Positions 1-7,928 are shown, numbered from the stretch's first letter. The stretch: DNA of 64,000 nt from JACJWR01 sp964474045 (GCA_964474045.1 CAYYRC010000004.1:62001-126000), one strand, 5' to 3'. Made by a program: numbers and translations. The notes: a model not told the origin generated them from the letters alone.

Positions 1-261
1 GGACCGGTCGAAGACGTTGCCGAACTTGGTGGCGAGGAAGACGTCGTCGCGTCGCCCGACCAGAGCCGTGGCGAGCAACTCCTCGTTGGCACCCATGCCG
101 TAGAGGTCCGCGGTGTCCCAGTGGTTGACGCCGAGTTCCAAGGCACGATCGAGCACCCGGAGCGACTCCTGCTCATCGGCCGGGCCGTAGGCGAAGCTCA
201 TGCCCATGCAGCCCAGGCCGATCTCGCCGACGAGGTCGTCGCCTATCCGTCGCTGGTCCAT
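1..261 (-). CDS. Aldo/keto reductase, N-terminal part (runs off the left edge)
   Basis: The first 87 residues of an NADPH-dependent aldo/keto reductase are present; the rest lies beyond base 1. The N-terminus shows the barrel features of the family: a glycine-rich first strand (IGLGCMGMSFAYGP), a segment ending in NHWDTADLYG that carries the catalytic Asp and Tyr, and a VFLATKFG strand that carries the catalytic Lys. The ATG at 261 is preceded by a good ribosome binding site (GGAGG, six bases away), which fixes the start. The substrate cannot be told from the fragment. Family assignment is secure; the physiological role is not. Confidence 0.88.
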   Translation of the reverse strand, partial: MDQRRIGDDLVGEIGLGCMGMSFAYGPADEQESLRVLDRALELGVNHWDTADLYGMGANEELLATALVGRRDDVFLATKFGNVFDRS

Positions 262-343
262 GTGGTGCCTCCTAGTCGCCGGTGCGGCGTCGCGGTGGTG
301 CGAGGCTACTCCCCCGGCAGGGGCGGCATGGCCCCCTGAGAAC

Positions 344-1123
344 TCAGGTGCCAGGGCCCAGGACGTATGCGCGGGTGCGTGGGTCGCTGGGGTCGCCGAA
401 GAGGCTCGCGGACGCAGCGAACTCCACCAGAACGCCGTAGCGCGCACCGTCCGGGTCAGTCTCAGCGGCCAGGAAAGCGGTGTGGTCGGATACCCGGGCC
501 GCCTGCGCCAGGTGATGGGTGACGAGCACGATCGGGAGGCTCTGCGCGAGGTCGCGGATGAGCCCCTCGATGGTGGCCGTTGCGACAGGATCCAGCGACG
601 CTGTCGGCTCATCCATCAAGATGACCTCCGGCTCGACGGCCAGGCAGCGCGCCACGGCAAGGCGCTGCTGTTGGCCGCCGGAGAGCGCCTCGGCAGACCC
701 CGACAAGTCGTCGCGCACCTCGTCCCACAGCCCGGCGCGAGCGAGGCACCGCTGGACGAGCTGCTCCAGTCCGTCACGTTGGCCGTGCAGCCTCGGACCG
801 TAGGCGACGTTGTCGAAGATCGACATGGGGAAGGCGTGCGGCCGTTGGAAGATCATGCCGACGCGGCGGCGAAGGTCCACCAGATCGGTGTCGGGTGCGT
901 GGATGTCGGCACCGCGAAAAGTGACCGTGCCGTCGAGGCGAGCGCCTGGCACTAGGTCGTTCATGCGGTTGAGCGTGCGCAGAAGGGTCGACTTGCCGCT
1001 GCCGCTAGGCCCGATGAGGGCGGTGACGCCGCGCCCCGGAATTGCCAGCGACACGCCGCGCAGCGCCACCACACCGTCGTAGGAGACGCTCACCTCATCG
1101 AGGCTGAATACGTCGCCGCTCAC
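344..1123 (-). CDS. fetA: ABC transporter ATP-binding protein, FetA/YbbL type
   Basis: ATPase subunit of an ABC transporter, 259 aa. Visible motifs are Walker A (GPSGSGKST, residues 38-46), Q-loop (FQRP, about 92-95), signature (LSGGQQQR, 147-154), Walker B (ILMDEP, 168-173) and a switch histidine in VTHH. The GTG start at 1123 overlaps the TGA of the upstream permease gene (GTGA), so the two are translationally coupled. Sequence flavour resembles PstB, but the partner is a UPF0014/FetB permease rather than PstA/PstC, which points to the FetAB family; in E. coli that pair is linked to iron export and peroxide resistance. Metal specificity here is inferred from the family only. A longer in-frame reading upstream is an artefact of overlap with the permease gene. 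Confidence 0.85.
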   Translation of the reverse strand: MSGDVFSLDEVSVSYDGVVALRGVSLAIPGRGVTALIGPSGSGKSTLLRTLNRMNDLVPGARLDGTVTFRGADIHAPDTDLVDLRRRVGMIFQRPHAFPMSIFDNVAYGPRLHGQRDGLEQLVQRCLARAGLWDEVRDDLSGSAEALSGGQQQRLAVARCLAVEPEVILMDEPTASLDPVATATIEGLIRDLAQSLPIVLVTHHLAQAARVSDHTAFLAAETDPDGARYGVLVEFAASASLFGDPSDPRTRAYVLGPGT

Positions 1124-1893
1124 CGCGTCGGCTCCGCCAGGCCTACGTTGTGACCCATCCCCGGCGACAGCGGGCTGATCACCCGCGTCGTCACCAGCGC
1201 CGTGATCACCTGCGCGAGCAGCAAGCCCACCAGCACCAGCAGCTGCACCTGCGCCGCCTGGAGCGGCGTGGCGCCGCCGAGCAACATGCCGACGAAAGCC
1301 CCTGGCAGAGTCACCAGGCCGGCGCTCTTGGTCTGGTCCAACGTGGGGAACAGCGACCGCTCCGACGCTCTGGCCGCGAACTCCCGACCTGCCTGCTGGT
1401 AGGTCGCCCCCAGGGCCACGTAGCCTCCGAAGGTGTCCATCTGGTCGCGTACGTCGTCGCGCAAACGCAGGCCCGCCAAGGATGCCGTGGTCATGGCCCC
1501 GCCGATCATCTGGGCGCTGAACGGCAGCAACGTCTGGGCGCTGAACTCGAGTGCGCCGGTGAGGGTGACGATCACCACCGTCGCCGACGCGCCGAGGAAG
1601 ATCGCCAACAGGATGCCCAGCCGGTCTCGGGAGTCGCCGCCGATGCGCCGGTTGGAGGTGTAGGCGGCTACCACGAGCATCACCCCGAGGTAGACGAAGG
1701 CGCCCTGCGGGTGGGTGAAGATCCACGCGATCACCAAGGCCACCGCAACCAGCTGCACCAGAGCCCGGGCGACGGCTATCAGCAACTCAGCCTTGTACCG
1801 CACCCCGCCGAGGGCCATCACCGCCAATGCAGCCACCACGAGGCCGGCCAGCGCCAGCCCGGTGCGCAGAGGTTCGGTACCCATGAGGGGCAT
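1120..1893 (-). CDS. fetB: ABC transporter permease, FetB/UPF0014 family
   Basis: Inner-membrane permease of about 257 aa, matching the usual FetB length (about 260). It contains some seven hydrophobic segments, starting with LAGLVVAALAVMALGG, and the UPF0014 hallmark region (VMLVVAAYTSNRRIGG, then LPFSAQMIGGAMTTASLAGLR). It pairs with the ATPase encoded immediately downstream by a 4-base overlap. The start is chosen at 1893 (MPLMG) because the preceding 60 in-frame residues are polar, low-complexity and absent from family members; ATG 1884 is equally possible and neither has a strong ribosome binding site. Likely function is metal (iron) export, by analogy with E. coli FetAB. Confidence 0.82.
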   Translation of the reverse strand: MPLMGTEPLRTGLALAGLVVAALAVMALGGVRYKAELLIAVARALVQLVAVALVIAWIFTHPQGAFVYLGVMLVVAAYTSNRRIGGDSRDRLGILLAIFLGASATVVIVTLTGALEFSAQTLLPFSAQMIGGAMTTASLAGLRLRDDVRDQMDTFGGYVALGATYQQAGREFAARASERSLFPTLDQTKSAGLVTLPGAFVGMLLGGATPLQAAQVQLLVLVGLLLAQVITALVTTRVISPLSPGMGHNVGLAEPTR

Positions 1894-2105
1894 TCTGGCG
1901 CCATCGGGCCCGGCGATGTCGTCCTCGATCGATCCGTCGTCATTTCCCGAGGCGTCCGGGTCCGGAATCTCGAGGCTCTCTCGCTCCGCGCCTGTGGCCA
2001 ACCCCAGGCTGGCCCCTCGTGCGTCAGCGACCGTTCTACGTTGATGAGTGCAGGAGCGCGACGGACGAACCAACCGCGGTGGACTCGGACTCAGGGAGGC
2101 ACCTC
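1894..2105. promoter_or_regulatory. Divergent intergenic region between fetB and a lipoprotein gene
   Basis: About 210 bases separate the fetB start from the lipoprotein gene that runs the other way, so both promoters should lie here. A TACGTT hexamer around 2037 on the plus strand, and TAGAAC overlapping it on the minus strand, are the only -10-like elements I see. GGGAGG at about 2094 is the ribosome binding site of the lipoprotein gene. I see no RNA gene or repeat. Confidence 0.3.
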
Positions 2106-2795
2106 ATGACCGGGAGGCGCAACCCAGGGCGTGGTCGCAACTCGTGCCTTCCAGCACGAGGAGTCAAGGCTGCAGTCGCAGCCGGAGCCTCCATCCTGGT
2201 GCTCGGCGCGGCCGGGTGTTCCAGCTCGCAACCAGCTTCCACCACCCTGCAGGCCAACAACATGTACATCGACGGGCACGACGTATCGGTCGGCTATCTC
2301 TACTGCACGGGCACCTCGGGACCGAGCGCGACGCCCACACCGGCCGCGGCTGGGTCCGACTGCTACAGCGTCTCGGCTGGCCAACCGTGGAACGGGGTGC
2401 AGGATTGTCCCACCACCTCGCAAGAGTGCGACATGGTGGTGAATGCTGGACGCCACGGCACGCCCGAGGTCTCGCAGTGGTTTCAAGGCCTCGCCAACAA
2501 TCAGGGGAGTTGCACATATGAGTGCGGCAGCTGGCCGCCCACGAACCTGAACGTGGCTATCACCGGCACCGTTCTGTTCAACTCGAACAGTTACCCGCTC
2601 TACCTCGGCCAAGGCTCACCCGCGGCGGGCAGCGAGAACTGGTGGTACCTCGGGCCGGGATGGAATTTCTGCACCGTAAACACCACCTCGGGCAAGACCA
2701 GCCAGGTCGGCTACTGCACCCCCGACGGTCAATACATGGTCAACGGGTCCAACTCCAGCGCGCTCACCATGCAGGTCTATGCGGTATCCCAATAG
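2106..2795 (+). CDS. Secreted lipoprotein with one copy of an unrecognised Cys-rich domain
   Basis: A 229-aa exported protein. A twin-Arg-free, positively charged N-terminus is followed by a hydrophobic stretch ending in LGAAGC (Cys38), a near-canonical lipobox, so membrane anchoring is likely. The mature part is one domain of about 150 residues that recurs twice in the protein at 3814-4944. Shared landmarks are GQPWNGV, a Cys-flanked AGRH segment, an aromatic WF pair, a C-x3-C pair, LNVAITGT, YPLYLGQGSP, ENWWYLGPGW and CTPDG. I do not recognise the domain. The start is ATG 2106, behind GGGAGG. The PrsW-like gene downstream overlaps its 3' end by 17 bases, suggesting one transcript. Confidence 0.8.
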   Translation: MTGRRNPGRGRNSCLPARGVKAAVAAGASILVLGAAGCSSSQPASTTLQANNMYIDGHDVSVGYLYCTGTSGPSATPTPAAAGSDCYSVSAGQPWNGVQDCPTTSQECDMVVNAGRHGTPEVSQWFQGLANNQGSCTYECGSWPPTNLNVAITGTVLFNSNSYPLYLGQGSPAAGSENWWYLGPGWNFCTVNTTSGKTSQVGYCTPDGQYMVNGSNSSALTMQVYAVSQ

Positions 2796-3744
2796 CCGCA
2801 GGAGCGACAATCGTTCCGCCGGGGGCGTGCGCACGGCATGGTTGCAGATCCTTCTGTGGGGCCTGCTGATCTGGGCCGCCGGCGTGGCTGCAGTACTCCT
2901 CACCCAAGACCCGATCCTCGTCCCGGGCGTCTTCCTCACCGGCAGTTTCCTGGTGCCATTTGCGCTGCTGTTCTGGGTCTTTGAACGCATCGGCTGGGGG
3001 CCGGACGCTTCGCGGCTGCCCACCGCACTGGACCCCTACCGCTTGCTGCTCGCCTTCGCCACCGGTGGTGCGCTTGGCGTGACTTGCTCGGCCGTGCTCG
3101 AGAACGTCTTGCTGAAGCACCTGCCGCACCTGTACTACCTGTGCGTCGCCGTGGTCGAGGAGCTCGTCAAGTTGGCCTTGGTGTGGCTGCTCGCTCGCCA
3201 CTTGCGCGTCTATCGGCGACGCGATGGCATGCTCCTTGGGGCGACGGTGGGCTTGGGATTTGCCGCGTTCGAGTCGGCCGGCTACGCATTCAACGCCGTT
3301 CAACTCAATCACGCTCACGACTGGGTAGCGGTGCTGCAGACGCAGGCGACCAGAGGCCTGCTCACGCCAATCGGACACGCATTGTGGACAGCGCTGGTCG
3401 CCGGCGCCTTCTTCGCTGCGGCACGCGGCGGACGTCTAAGGGTGTCCTGGTCGGTCGTCGGTTGGCTGGGGGTGGCGATTGGGCTGCACTTCGCCTGGGA
3501 TGCTGCCGGCGGCGTCGCCGCGCTTGCCGCAACGGCCTCCGCGCATCGACCTATCGGTGAGACGGAGTACCTGGACGGCCAGTTGACCAACCCGGTCGGC
3601 CCGGAGATTGCCGTCTACACGACTGTGTTGACGGTTCTGCAGTCGATCGACGCGGGGCTTGCGCTGCTGCTCGGCTGGCGCATGTGGCGCCAAGCCCAGC
3701 ATGCGGCACTGAACGAGTCTCCGACCCACTGCTGCGACTACTGA
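2779..3744 (+). CDS. prsW: PrsW-family intramembrane protease
   Basis: Polytopic membrane protein of 321 aa with the motifs of PrsW, the glutamate-type intramembrane protease that in Bacillus starts degradation of an anti-sigma factor. Visible are the EE pair in VVEELVK (E127, E128), FAAFESAGYAFN (E165), the TPIGHALWTA helix (H200) and LHFAWD (H237, D241), each inside or next to a hydrophobic segment; about eight membrane segments in all. The ATG at 2779 lies inside the preceding lipoprotein gene (17-base overlap), so translation is probably coupled. No sigma/anti-sigma pair is adjacent; the nearest candidate substrates are the lipoprotein upstream and the kinase/lipoprotein operon opposite. 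The family call is firm, the substrate unknown. Confidence 0.85.
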   Translation: MRYPNSRRSDNRSAGGVRTAWLQILLWGLLIWAAGVAAVLLTQDPILVPGVFLTGSFLVPFALLFWVFERIGWGPDASRLPTALDPYRLLLAFATGGALGVTCSAVLENVLLKHLPHLYYLCVAVVEELVKLALVWLLARHLRVYRRRDGMLLGATVGLGFAAFESAGYAFNAVQLNHAHDWVAVLQTQATRGLLTPIGHALWTALVAGAFFAAARGGRLRVSWSVVGWLGVAIGLHFAWDAAGGVAALAATASAHRPIGETEYLDGQLTNPVGPEIAVYTTVLTVLQSIDAGLALLLGWRMWRQAQHAALNESPTHCCDY

Positions 3745-3813
3745 TCTTGTGCCTGATCCGCAGCGCCCCCGCACCACACCGTCCGGCGAGGGAGGGAGCG
3801 CGCACCCTGTCGG

Positions 3814-4944
3814 TCACGATGGGCTGACGACCGCCACCAGGATCTCCGGATCGGTGTTGCCCTCCTGCAATCCATAGGCCCCGTCCGGCGTGCAGATGCC
3901 GGGGGTCCCACTCGTGATCGGATCGCAACTGGTCCAGCCCGGGCCGCCGAACCACCAGTTGTTGACTCCGGGCGAGGACGAGCCCTGGCCAAGCGTGAGC
4001 GGATAGCTCTTGCTGCCGATGGTGAGGGTGCCGGTGATGGCGAAGTTCAGCTGGGATGGCTGGGTGCTGTTGCACAACCCGGTGCACTGGGCCACCGGTG
4101 CATTGGCGGTGAACCACTGCGCTACCGGTGTCGTCTTGTTCCGTGAGGCGTTGATTGTGATCGCGCAATTCATCACCGGGGTCGGGCAGTCCGTGACACT
4201 GCCGAATTGGCCCCCAGCCGAGATCTGGCTGTCACCCGAGTAGGTGAACATCACGGGTGGGGCATTCGTCGAGGTGCCGTTGTCGGAGTTCAAGTTGACC
4301 GTGTTGGGCACCTCCGTCGACGTGCTCGCGACGTTGGTCTGGGACTGCGTGGTCATCTCGTTCCCGCTGGAGAAGGACCACGCCCCGTCCGGAGTGCACA
4401 GTTCGCTGCTCGACGACTGGCACACCTGCCATCCCGGACCGCCCCACCACCAGTTTTCCTCGCCGCCTGAGGGGGAACCCTGGCCGAGGGTTATCGGGTA
4501 GCTGGTGCCGCCGATGGTGATCGTTCCCGTGATGGCGAAATTGAGGTTCGAAGGCATGGAGCCGCCGCACTCCCAGGAGCACAGGGCCGCGCTGACGTTC
4601 TGCGCGAAGAACTGCGCCGGACCGGCGCTGTTGTGCCGTCCCGCTTGGACGTTGATCTCGCAGTTGGCGGCAGTGCCGGAAGTCCCGTTGGCGACTTGGC
4701 AGCCGGTCACTCCGTTCCAGGGTTGCCCCTCGGTGACGGAGTAGTTGCCGCTGAAGTCGAAGGACATCGGTCCGTACGTCCCCACCATCTGCACCCCGGT
4801 CGTCGGGGGCGTCGTCGGGGTGCTGTTCCCGAAGGTGAAGTTGTTGCTCTGCATCGTCGTGCTCTGCGGAGCTTCGCTCGTGCACCCTGTTAGGGCCGCT
4901 CCAGCGAGGACCGCGACTCCGATCGCTCCCAGCCATTTGCGCAC
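3814..4944 (-). CDS. Secreted lipoprotein with two tandem copies of the unrecognised Cys-rich domain
   Basis: A 376-aa lipoprotein: short charged N-terminus, hydrophobic core, and a perfect lipobox LTGC (Cys21). The mature protein is two tandem domains of about 170 residues (roughly 22-200 and 200-376) that align with each other and with the single domain encoded at 2106-2795. Copy 1 keeps GQPWNGV, AGRH, C-x3-C, LNFAITGT, YPITLGQGSP, ENWWWGGPGW and LCTPDG; copy 2 keeps ASR, C-x3-C, LNFAITGT, YPLTLGQGS, NWWFGGPGW and ICTPDG. The start is placed at GTG 4944, five bases after AGGTGA of the ribosome binding site; GTG 4953 would overlap that site. It begins 21 bases after the histidine kinase stop on the same strand, so it is probably the last gene of the regulator-kinase operon. 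Function unknown. Confidence 0.82.
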   Translation of the reverse strand: MRKWLGAIGVAVLAGAALTGCTSEAPQSTTMQSNNFTFGNSTPTTPPTTGVQMVGTYGPMSFDFSGNYSVTEGQPWNGVTGCQVANGTSGTAANCEINVQAGRHNSAGPAQFFAQNVSAALCSWECGGSMPSNLNFAITGTITIGGTSYPITLGQGSPSGGEENWWWGGPGWQVCQSSSSELCTPDGAWSFSSGNEMTTQSQTNVASTSTEVPNTVNLNSDNGTSTNAPPVMFTYSGDSQISAGGQFGSVTDCPTPVMNCAITINASRNKTTPVAQWFTANAPVAQCTGLCNSTQPSQLNFAITGTLTIGSKSYPLTLGQGSSSPGVNNWWFGGPGWTSCDPITSGTPGICTPDGAYGLQEGNTDPEILVAVVSPS

Positions 4945-4965
4945 GACAATCACCTTCCAGCGCCG

Positions 4966-6792
4966 TCACGGGTCCCATCCGCCGGGGACCTCGCTCCAAG
5001 TATGTGCCTGCTCGAAGCGCCGGCCCCCGGCCAAACTGGGGGAAGCCATAGCCGACGCGGACCCCGGAACACCACAAACCGGAACCAGCGCCGACACAAC
5101 CGTGTGGTCCGAATCACGATGACGGGTCCACACCAGGCACATGTCGTTGAGCATGTCGGTCCCGAGCCCGCCTCGCGCGGGGGATTCCGGAGGAATTCCG
5201 TCGTCGACGACCGTGAGCCGCAGCGTGCGCATCGAGTCGAACTCAACCGAGACCTCCACAACGCCGGCATTGGCGTGGCGAATCGCATTCCAGCAGCACT
5301 CACCTGCCAGCTCGGTCGCGGCAAAGCGCGCAATCGGGTCATCCTGCATGGCAACTTGAGTTGCTGGCGATACCCGCCACGTGATTTCACACACCCCCGC
5401 CCAGGTGTCAGCGTATTCACGGAGCACAGTGTCCAGATCGCTGGTGGAGGTCCCATCCTCACGCACTTTGTCCAGCATGGCCAGCAGTTGGCCGCGGGTC
5501 GACTCCAGCAACTCACGATCGGCACGGCCCCTCGACACGGCCTTCTCGAGCCGCATCGCCGCGGCGCTTACCGCACTCTGCACCGGTCCGTGGAGCGCCC
5601 GAGCCAGAGCGCGCTGCTGTCTCCACTGGACGCAGCGGATCCGGGTCGACGCCCAGTCCAGCTCGAAGGTGGCAGCTTCAATCCTGGCTTCGATGGTGCG
5701 TTCTTGTGCCCGCGCAGCTCTGGCCAGCACGAGGGCGATGGCGATAGCTAGCACCAACAGGAAGTCCCCCAGCAGGATTCGGTGCAACACATCACTCGGG
5801 GATTCGATGACCAGTGCACTCGACGTCGAGAGCGCAACACCTGCGGTCAGGAGGAGAAGCAGCAGCACGGTGGCTCGTGGCCATGGCGGTAGGTGCTGCG
5901 CCATGCCCATGACCAAGTTGCAGCCTGTCATGAGGCACCACACGATCACGCTGCCGGCCGCCAGCAGCGCCAGGGCGTAGCCCGTGTGCAGCTGCGTCAG
6001 GATGAAGGGCGCACCCAGGCACAGGAACAGGATTGTGATCCAGCCCGGCTGCAGAGGTGGTTGGCTCGTGGCGTCCGACAGGAATTCCCGCACGTCAAAC
6101 GTCGCTGTCACCGGGCCTGGCTCCGCAGGAGGCTGCCACGCAGGCTTCGTCGCCAGTTGCCGACTCAAAGGACGAAGTAGATCGTCTCCCGTTTCCTTGA
6201 GCTGCTGAGCTGCCAGGCTTGGCTCGGAGTCGGCGATGGCTTCGATGCGCCGGGTGAATTCGGCCCTGATGCGACTGACGATCGCCTCCCGCTGGTCGGC
6301 CATGTTCACAAGTGCGGTGTCGCAGGCGAGACGAGCGGCCTGCTGACGCGCCTCCAGCTGCTCGACCCGAGTCCGGTGCTGGCGGAGAGATCGCAGAACA
6401 ATGTCGATCACGGACAAAGCTACGGTGAAGCCGAGCACCGAACCCGGCAGGCGCCGTGCCCAATCGATGCTGTTGCTCAAGCCCATCGTTTCAATTGCCT
6501 GAGCGACCAGGATGGCTCTGATCGCGCTTGCCAACACGAACGCCGAGATGACTCGTAGCGGGCCAGCGGACAGCGCCGGCCAGCGTCTGGTCGCTATCAG
6601 CCACGAGGCGAGAACGGCATACAGCACCAACTGCGCCAGCACCGCGACGAGAAGTCGGAGGGCACCACTAGTCCCACGAAGGTCCGGGTTGGCCAGAAAC
6701 ATGCTGACGGCCGAATACGGCACCAGTAGGGCAAACCCAATCGGGGATACAACTTCGTCGCCGGTCAGCTCTGACCAGGGCGACCCCCTCAC
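4966..6792 (-). CDS. Sensor histidine kinase with two four-helix membrane bundles
   Basis: Kinase of a two-component system, 608 aa. I see eight hydrophobic segments in two groups of four (about 15-132 and 250-362). A charged, largely helical soluble stretch of about 115 residues lies between them. The phosphoacceptor region is LARALHGPVQSAV (H401), closer to the HisKA_3 style of NarL-type kinases than to HELRTP. The ATPase part has N502 in WNAIRHANAG, DDG (530-532) and GGLGTD (541-546). The GTG start at 6792 overlaps the regulator's TGA (GTGA), so the two are coupled; the two-domain lipoprotein follows 21 bases after the stop. Base composition is lower in G+C than the flanking housekeeping genes. 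The signal sensed is unknown. Confidence 0.85.
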   Translation of the reverse strand: MRGSPWSELTGDEVVSPIGFALLVPYSAVSMFLANPDLRGTSGALRLLVAVLAQLVLYAVLASWLIATRRWPALSAGPLRVISAFVLASAIRAILVAQAIETMGLSNSIDWARRLPGSVLGFTVALSVIDIVLRSLRQHRTRVEQLEARQQAARLACDTALVNMADQREAIVSRIRAEFTRRIEAIADSEPSLAAQQLKETGDDLLRPLSRQLATKPAWQPPAEPGPVTATFDVREFLSDATSQPPLQPGWITILFLCLGAPFILTQLHTGYALALLAAGSVIVWCLMTGCNLVMGMAQHLPPWPRATVLLLLLLTAGVALSTSSALVIESPSDVLHRILLGDFLLVLAIAIALVLARAARAQERTIEARIEAATFELDWASTRIRCVQWRQQRALARALHGPVQSAVSAAAMRLEKAVSRGRADRELLESTRGQLLAMLDKVREDGTSTSDLDTVLREYADTWAGVCEITWRVSPATQVAMQDDPIARFAATELAGECCWNAIRHANAGVVEVSVEFDSMRTLRLTVVDDGIPPESPARGGLGTDMLNDMCLVWTRHRDSDHTVVSALVPVCGVPGSASAMASPSLAGGRRFEQAHTWSEVPGGWDP

Positions 6793-7442
6793 GGATCCTC
6801 TGGCAGGCCGGCGGCCGCGATGTAGATGCGCACCGATTGCATGCGCGGACTCACCTCTCCTCCGTGGCTAAGACAGAGGTTGCGAAACACACTGGCGAGC
6901 ACCTGTTCCACGGCGGACTCGCTGCTGCCCCGACGTCGTGCAATGGCGGCGTTGGTGAGGCCTTGCGCGGTCATGCGCAGGACGGCCAGTTGGTTGGGCG
7001 TGAGCCTGCTGAGGCGGCTGTCGTCGGACGTATCCTGACGGTAGTTCTCAGGCCTATCCCGCAATGTCCCTTCGACTGCCTCAAGTAGGTAGCCGACGTC
7101 GGCAATCCGATCCTTGCGAAGGAATCCGCAGCCCGCCGGTATGTGCTGATTGGACAATCCAGCCGCCTCCACGGTTGGGTAACGCGTGAGGAAGATCACC
7201 GCCACTCCGGGGTACTCACGGACGATCAGGTGTCCCAGGGCGACACCACTGGGTCCGTCGCCGAGCATGATGTCCATCAGAACGACATCGGGATCGAACT
7301 CGTCCAAGGCCTCCCGCGCCGCTCGAGCCGAAGCGGCCTGACGCACGTCAAAGCCGTTGGCGCTCAGAACCTCGTCAAGCAATGCCGACGTCAGGTGATC
7401 ATCCTCCACTATCAGTAATCGTCGATGCTTGTAGTCGGTCAC
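6789..7442 (-). CDS. LuxR/NarL-type response regulator
   Basis: DNA-binding response regulator, about 217 aa. The receiver domain has the acidic pair (EDD, 13-15), the phosphoacceptor in VVLMDIML (D57), a Thr in FLTRYPT and a Lys in FLRKDR. The C-terminus is a LuxR-type helix-turn-helix (LTPNQLAVLRMTAQGLTNAA, then ESAVEQVLASVFRNL). It is the first gene of the operon regulator-kinase-lipoprotein on the minus strand, overlapping the kinase start by 4 bases. The start is taken at GTG 7442 because the receiver fold begins a few residues later; upstream in-frame residues run into DNA resembling a transposase remnant read backwards. A GTG near 7493 cannot be excluded. Confidence 0.83.
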   Translation of the reverse strand: MTDYKHRRLLIVEDDHLTSALLDEVLSANGFDVRQAASARAAREALDEFDPDVVLMDIMLGDGPSGVALGHLIVREYPGVAVIFLTRYPTVEAAGLSNQHIPAGCGFLRKDRIADVGYLLEAVEGTLRDRPENYRQDTSDDSRLSRLTPNQLAVLRMTAQGLTNAAIARRRGSSESAVEQVLASVFRNLCLSHGGEVSPRMQSVRIYIAAAGLPEDP

Positions 7443-7531
7443 CTCTCCACGATACGGAAGGCCTTGGGATCGATGTCGGTGGAGTTGACGCACTGGCCTG
7501 CGGGACTGGGTCTCGCAGGAGGATGTCTCTG

Positions 7532-7600
7532 ATGCCGAAGAAGTACGCGCCTGAGTTCCCAAGTGACGTCGTCCCGGTGGCTCGACGCGGCGATCCCGAG
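7532..7600 (+). pseudogene. Remnant of an IS3-type transposase OrfA (N-terminus only)
   Basis: Reading from ATG 7532 gives MPKKYAPEFPSDVVPVARRG, which closely resembles the conserved N-terminus of actinobacterial IS3-family OrfA proteins (usually MPKKYPPEFKRDVV.VARRGD). An AGGAGG ribosome binding site stands at about 7518. The resemblance stops after some 23 residues; the helix-turn-helix and the rest of OrfA/OrfB are absent, and the frame continues into the tRNA gene. I therefore call it a degraded insertion-sequence fragment lying about 100 bases from the tRNA-Thr gene. The exact right boundary is uncertain. Confidence 0.6.
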
Positions 7601-7698
7601 GGAATGCCGGAAGCCGCTTGTGCCGTTCCTGTGCCGGCCGGCCCAGCCAGCGCCCCCGTCAGGGCCGGGAATACCCTTCTGACCAGGACTTTCATGGA

Positions 7699-7770
7699 GC
7701 CGCCTTGGGGAATCGAACCCCAGACCTACGCATTACGAGTGCGTCGCTCTACCGACTGAGCTAAGGCGGC
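7699..7770 (-). tRNA. tRNA-Thr (anticodon CGT)
   Basis: On the minus strand a 72-base cloverleaf can be drawn in full. The acceptor arms GCCGCCT and AGGCGGC pair perfectly. The D arm uses GCTC/GAGC and the anticodon stem ACGCA/TGCGT closes the loop CTCGTAA (anticodon CGT, reading ACG). The T arm TGGGG-TTCGATT-CCCCA is intact. The CCA end is not encoded. The gene borders the lower-G+C patch at 2.1-7.5 kb and an IS3 remnant. Confidence 0.96.
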
Positions 7771-7928
7771 CGTGCCTTCCGGAGTCCGGAGAGGCAATCG
7801 TCTCGCAGCGCTCATCACCACGCCTCAGGCTGGCAAGACCGCTCTGCAGCACCTCGGGCAATACGCGTCACGCGACAGAGGCGAGCATAGCGCCGTGCCA
7901 GGTCTCCTCGCTCAAGGCCCACGCTTTG

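Noticed and set aside
262..343. Short CCCC/GGGG stem between the partial reductase and fetA as terminator
   Set aside because: Only four paired bases; too weak to support.
1..2105. A second copy of the tRNA-Thr 3' end as an attachment site for the patch at 2.1-7.7 kb
   Set aside because: I looked for GGGGAATCGAACC-like sequence on the far side and found none; integration at the tRNA remains only a possibility.
7443..7562. Extended N-terminus of the response regulator (40 more residues)
   Set aside because: The extension is not part of the receiver fold and is read from DNA that includes the transposase remnant on the other strand.
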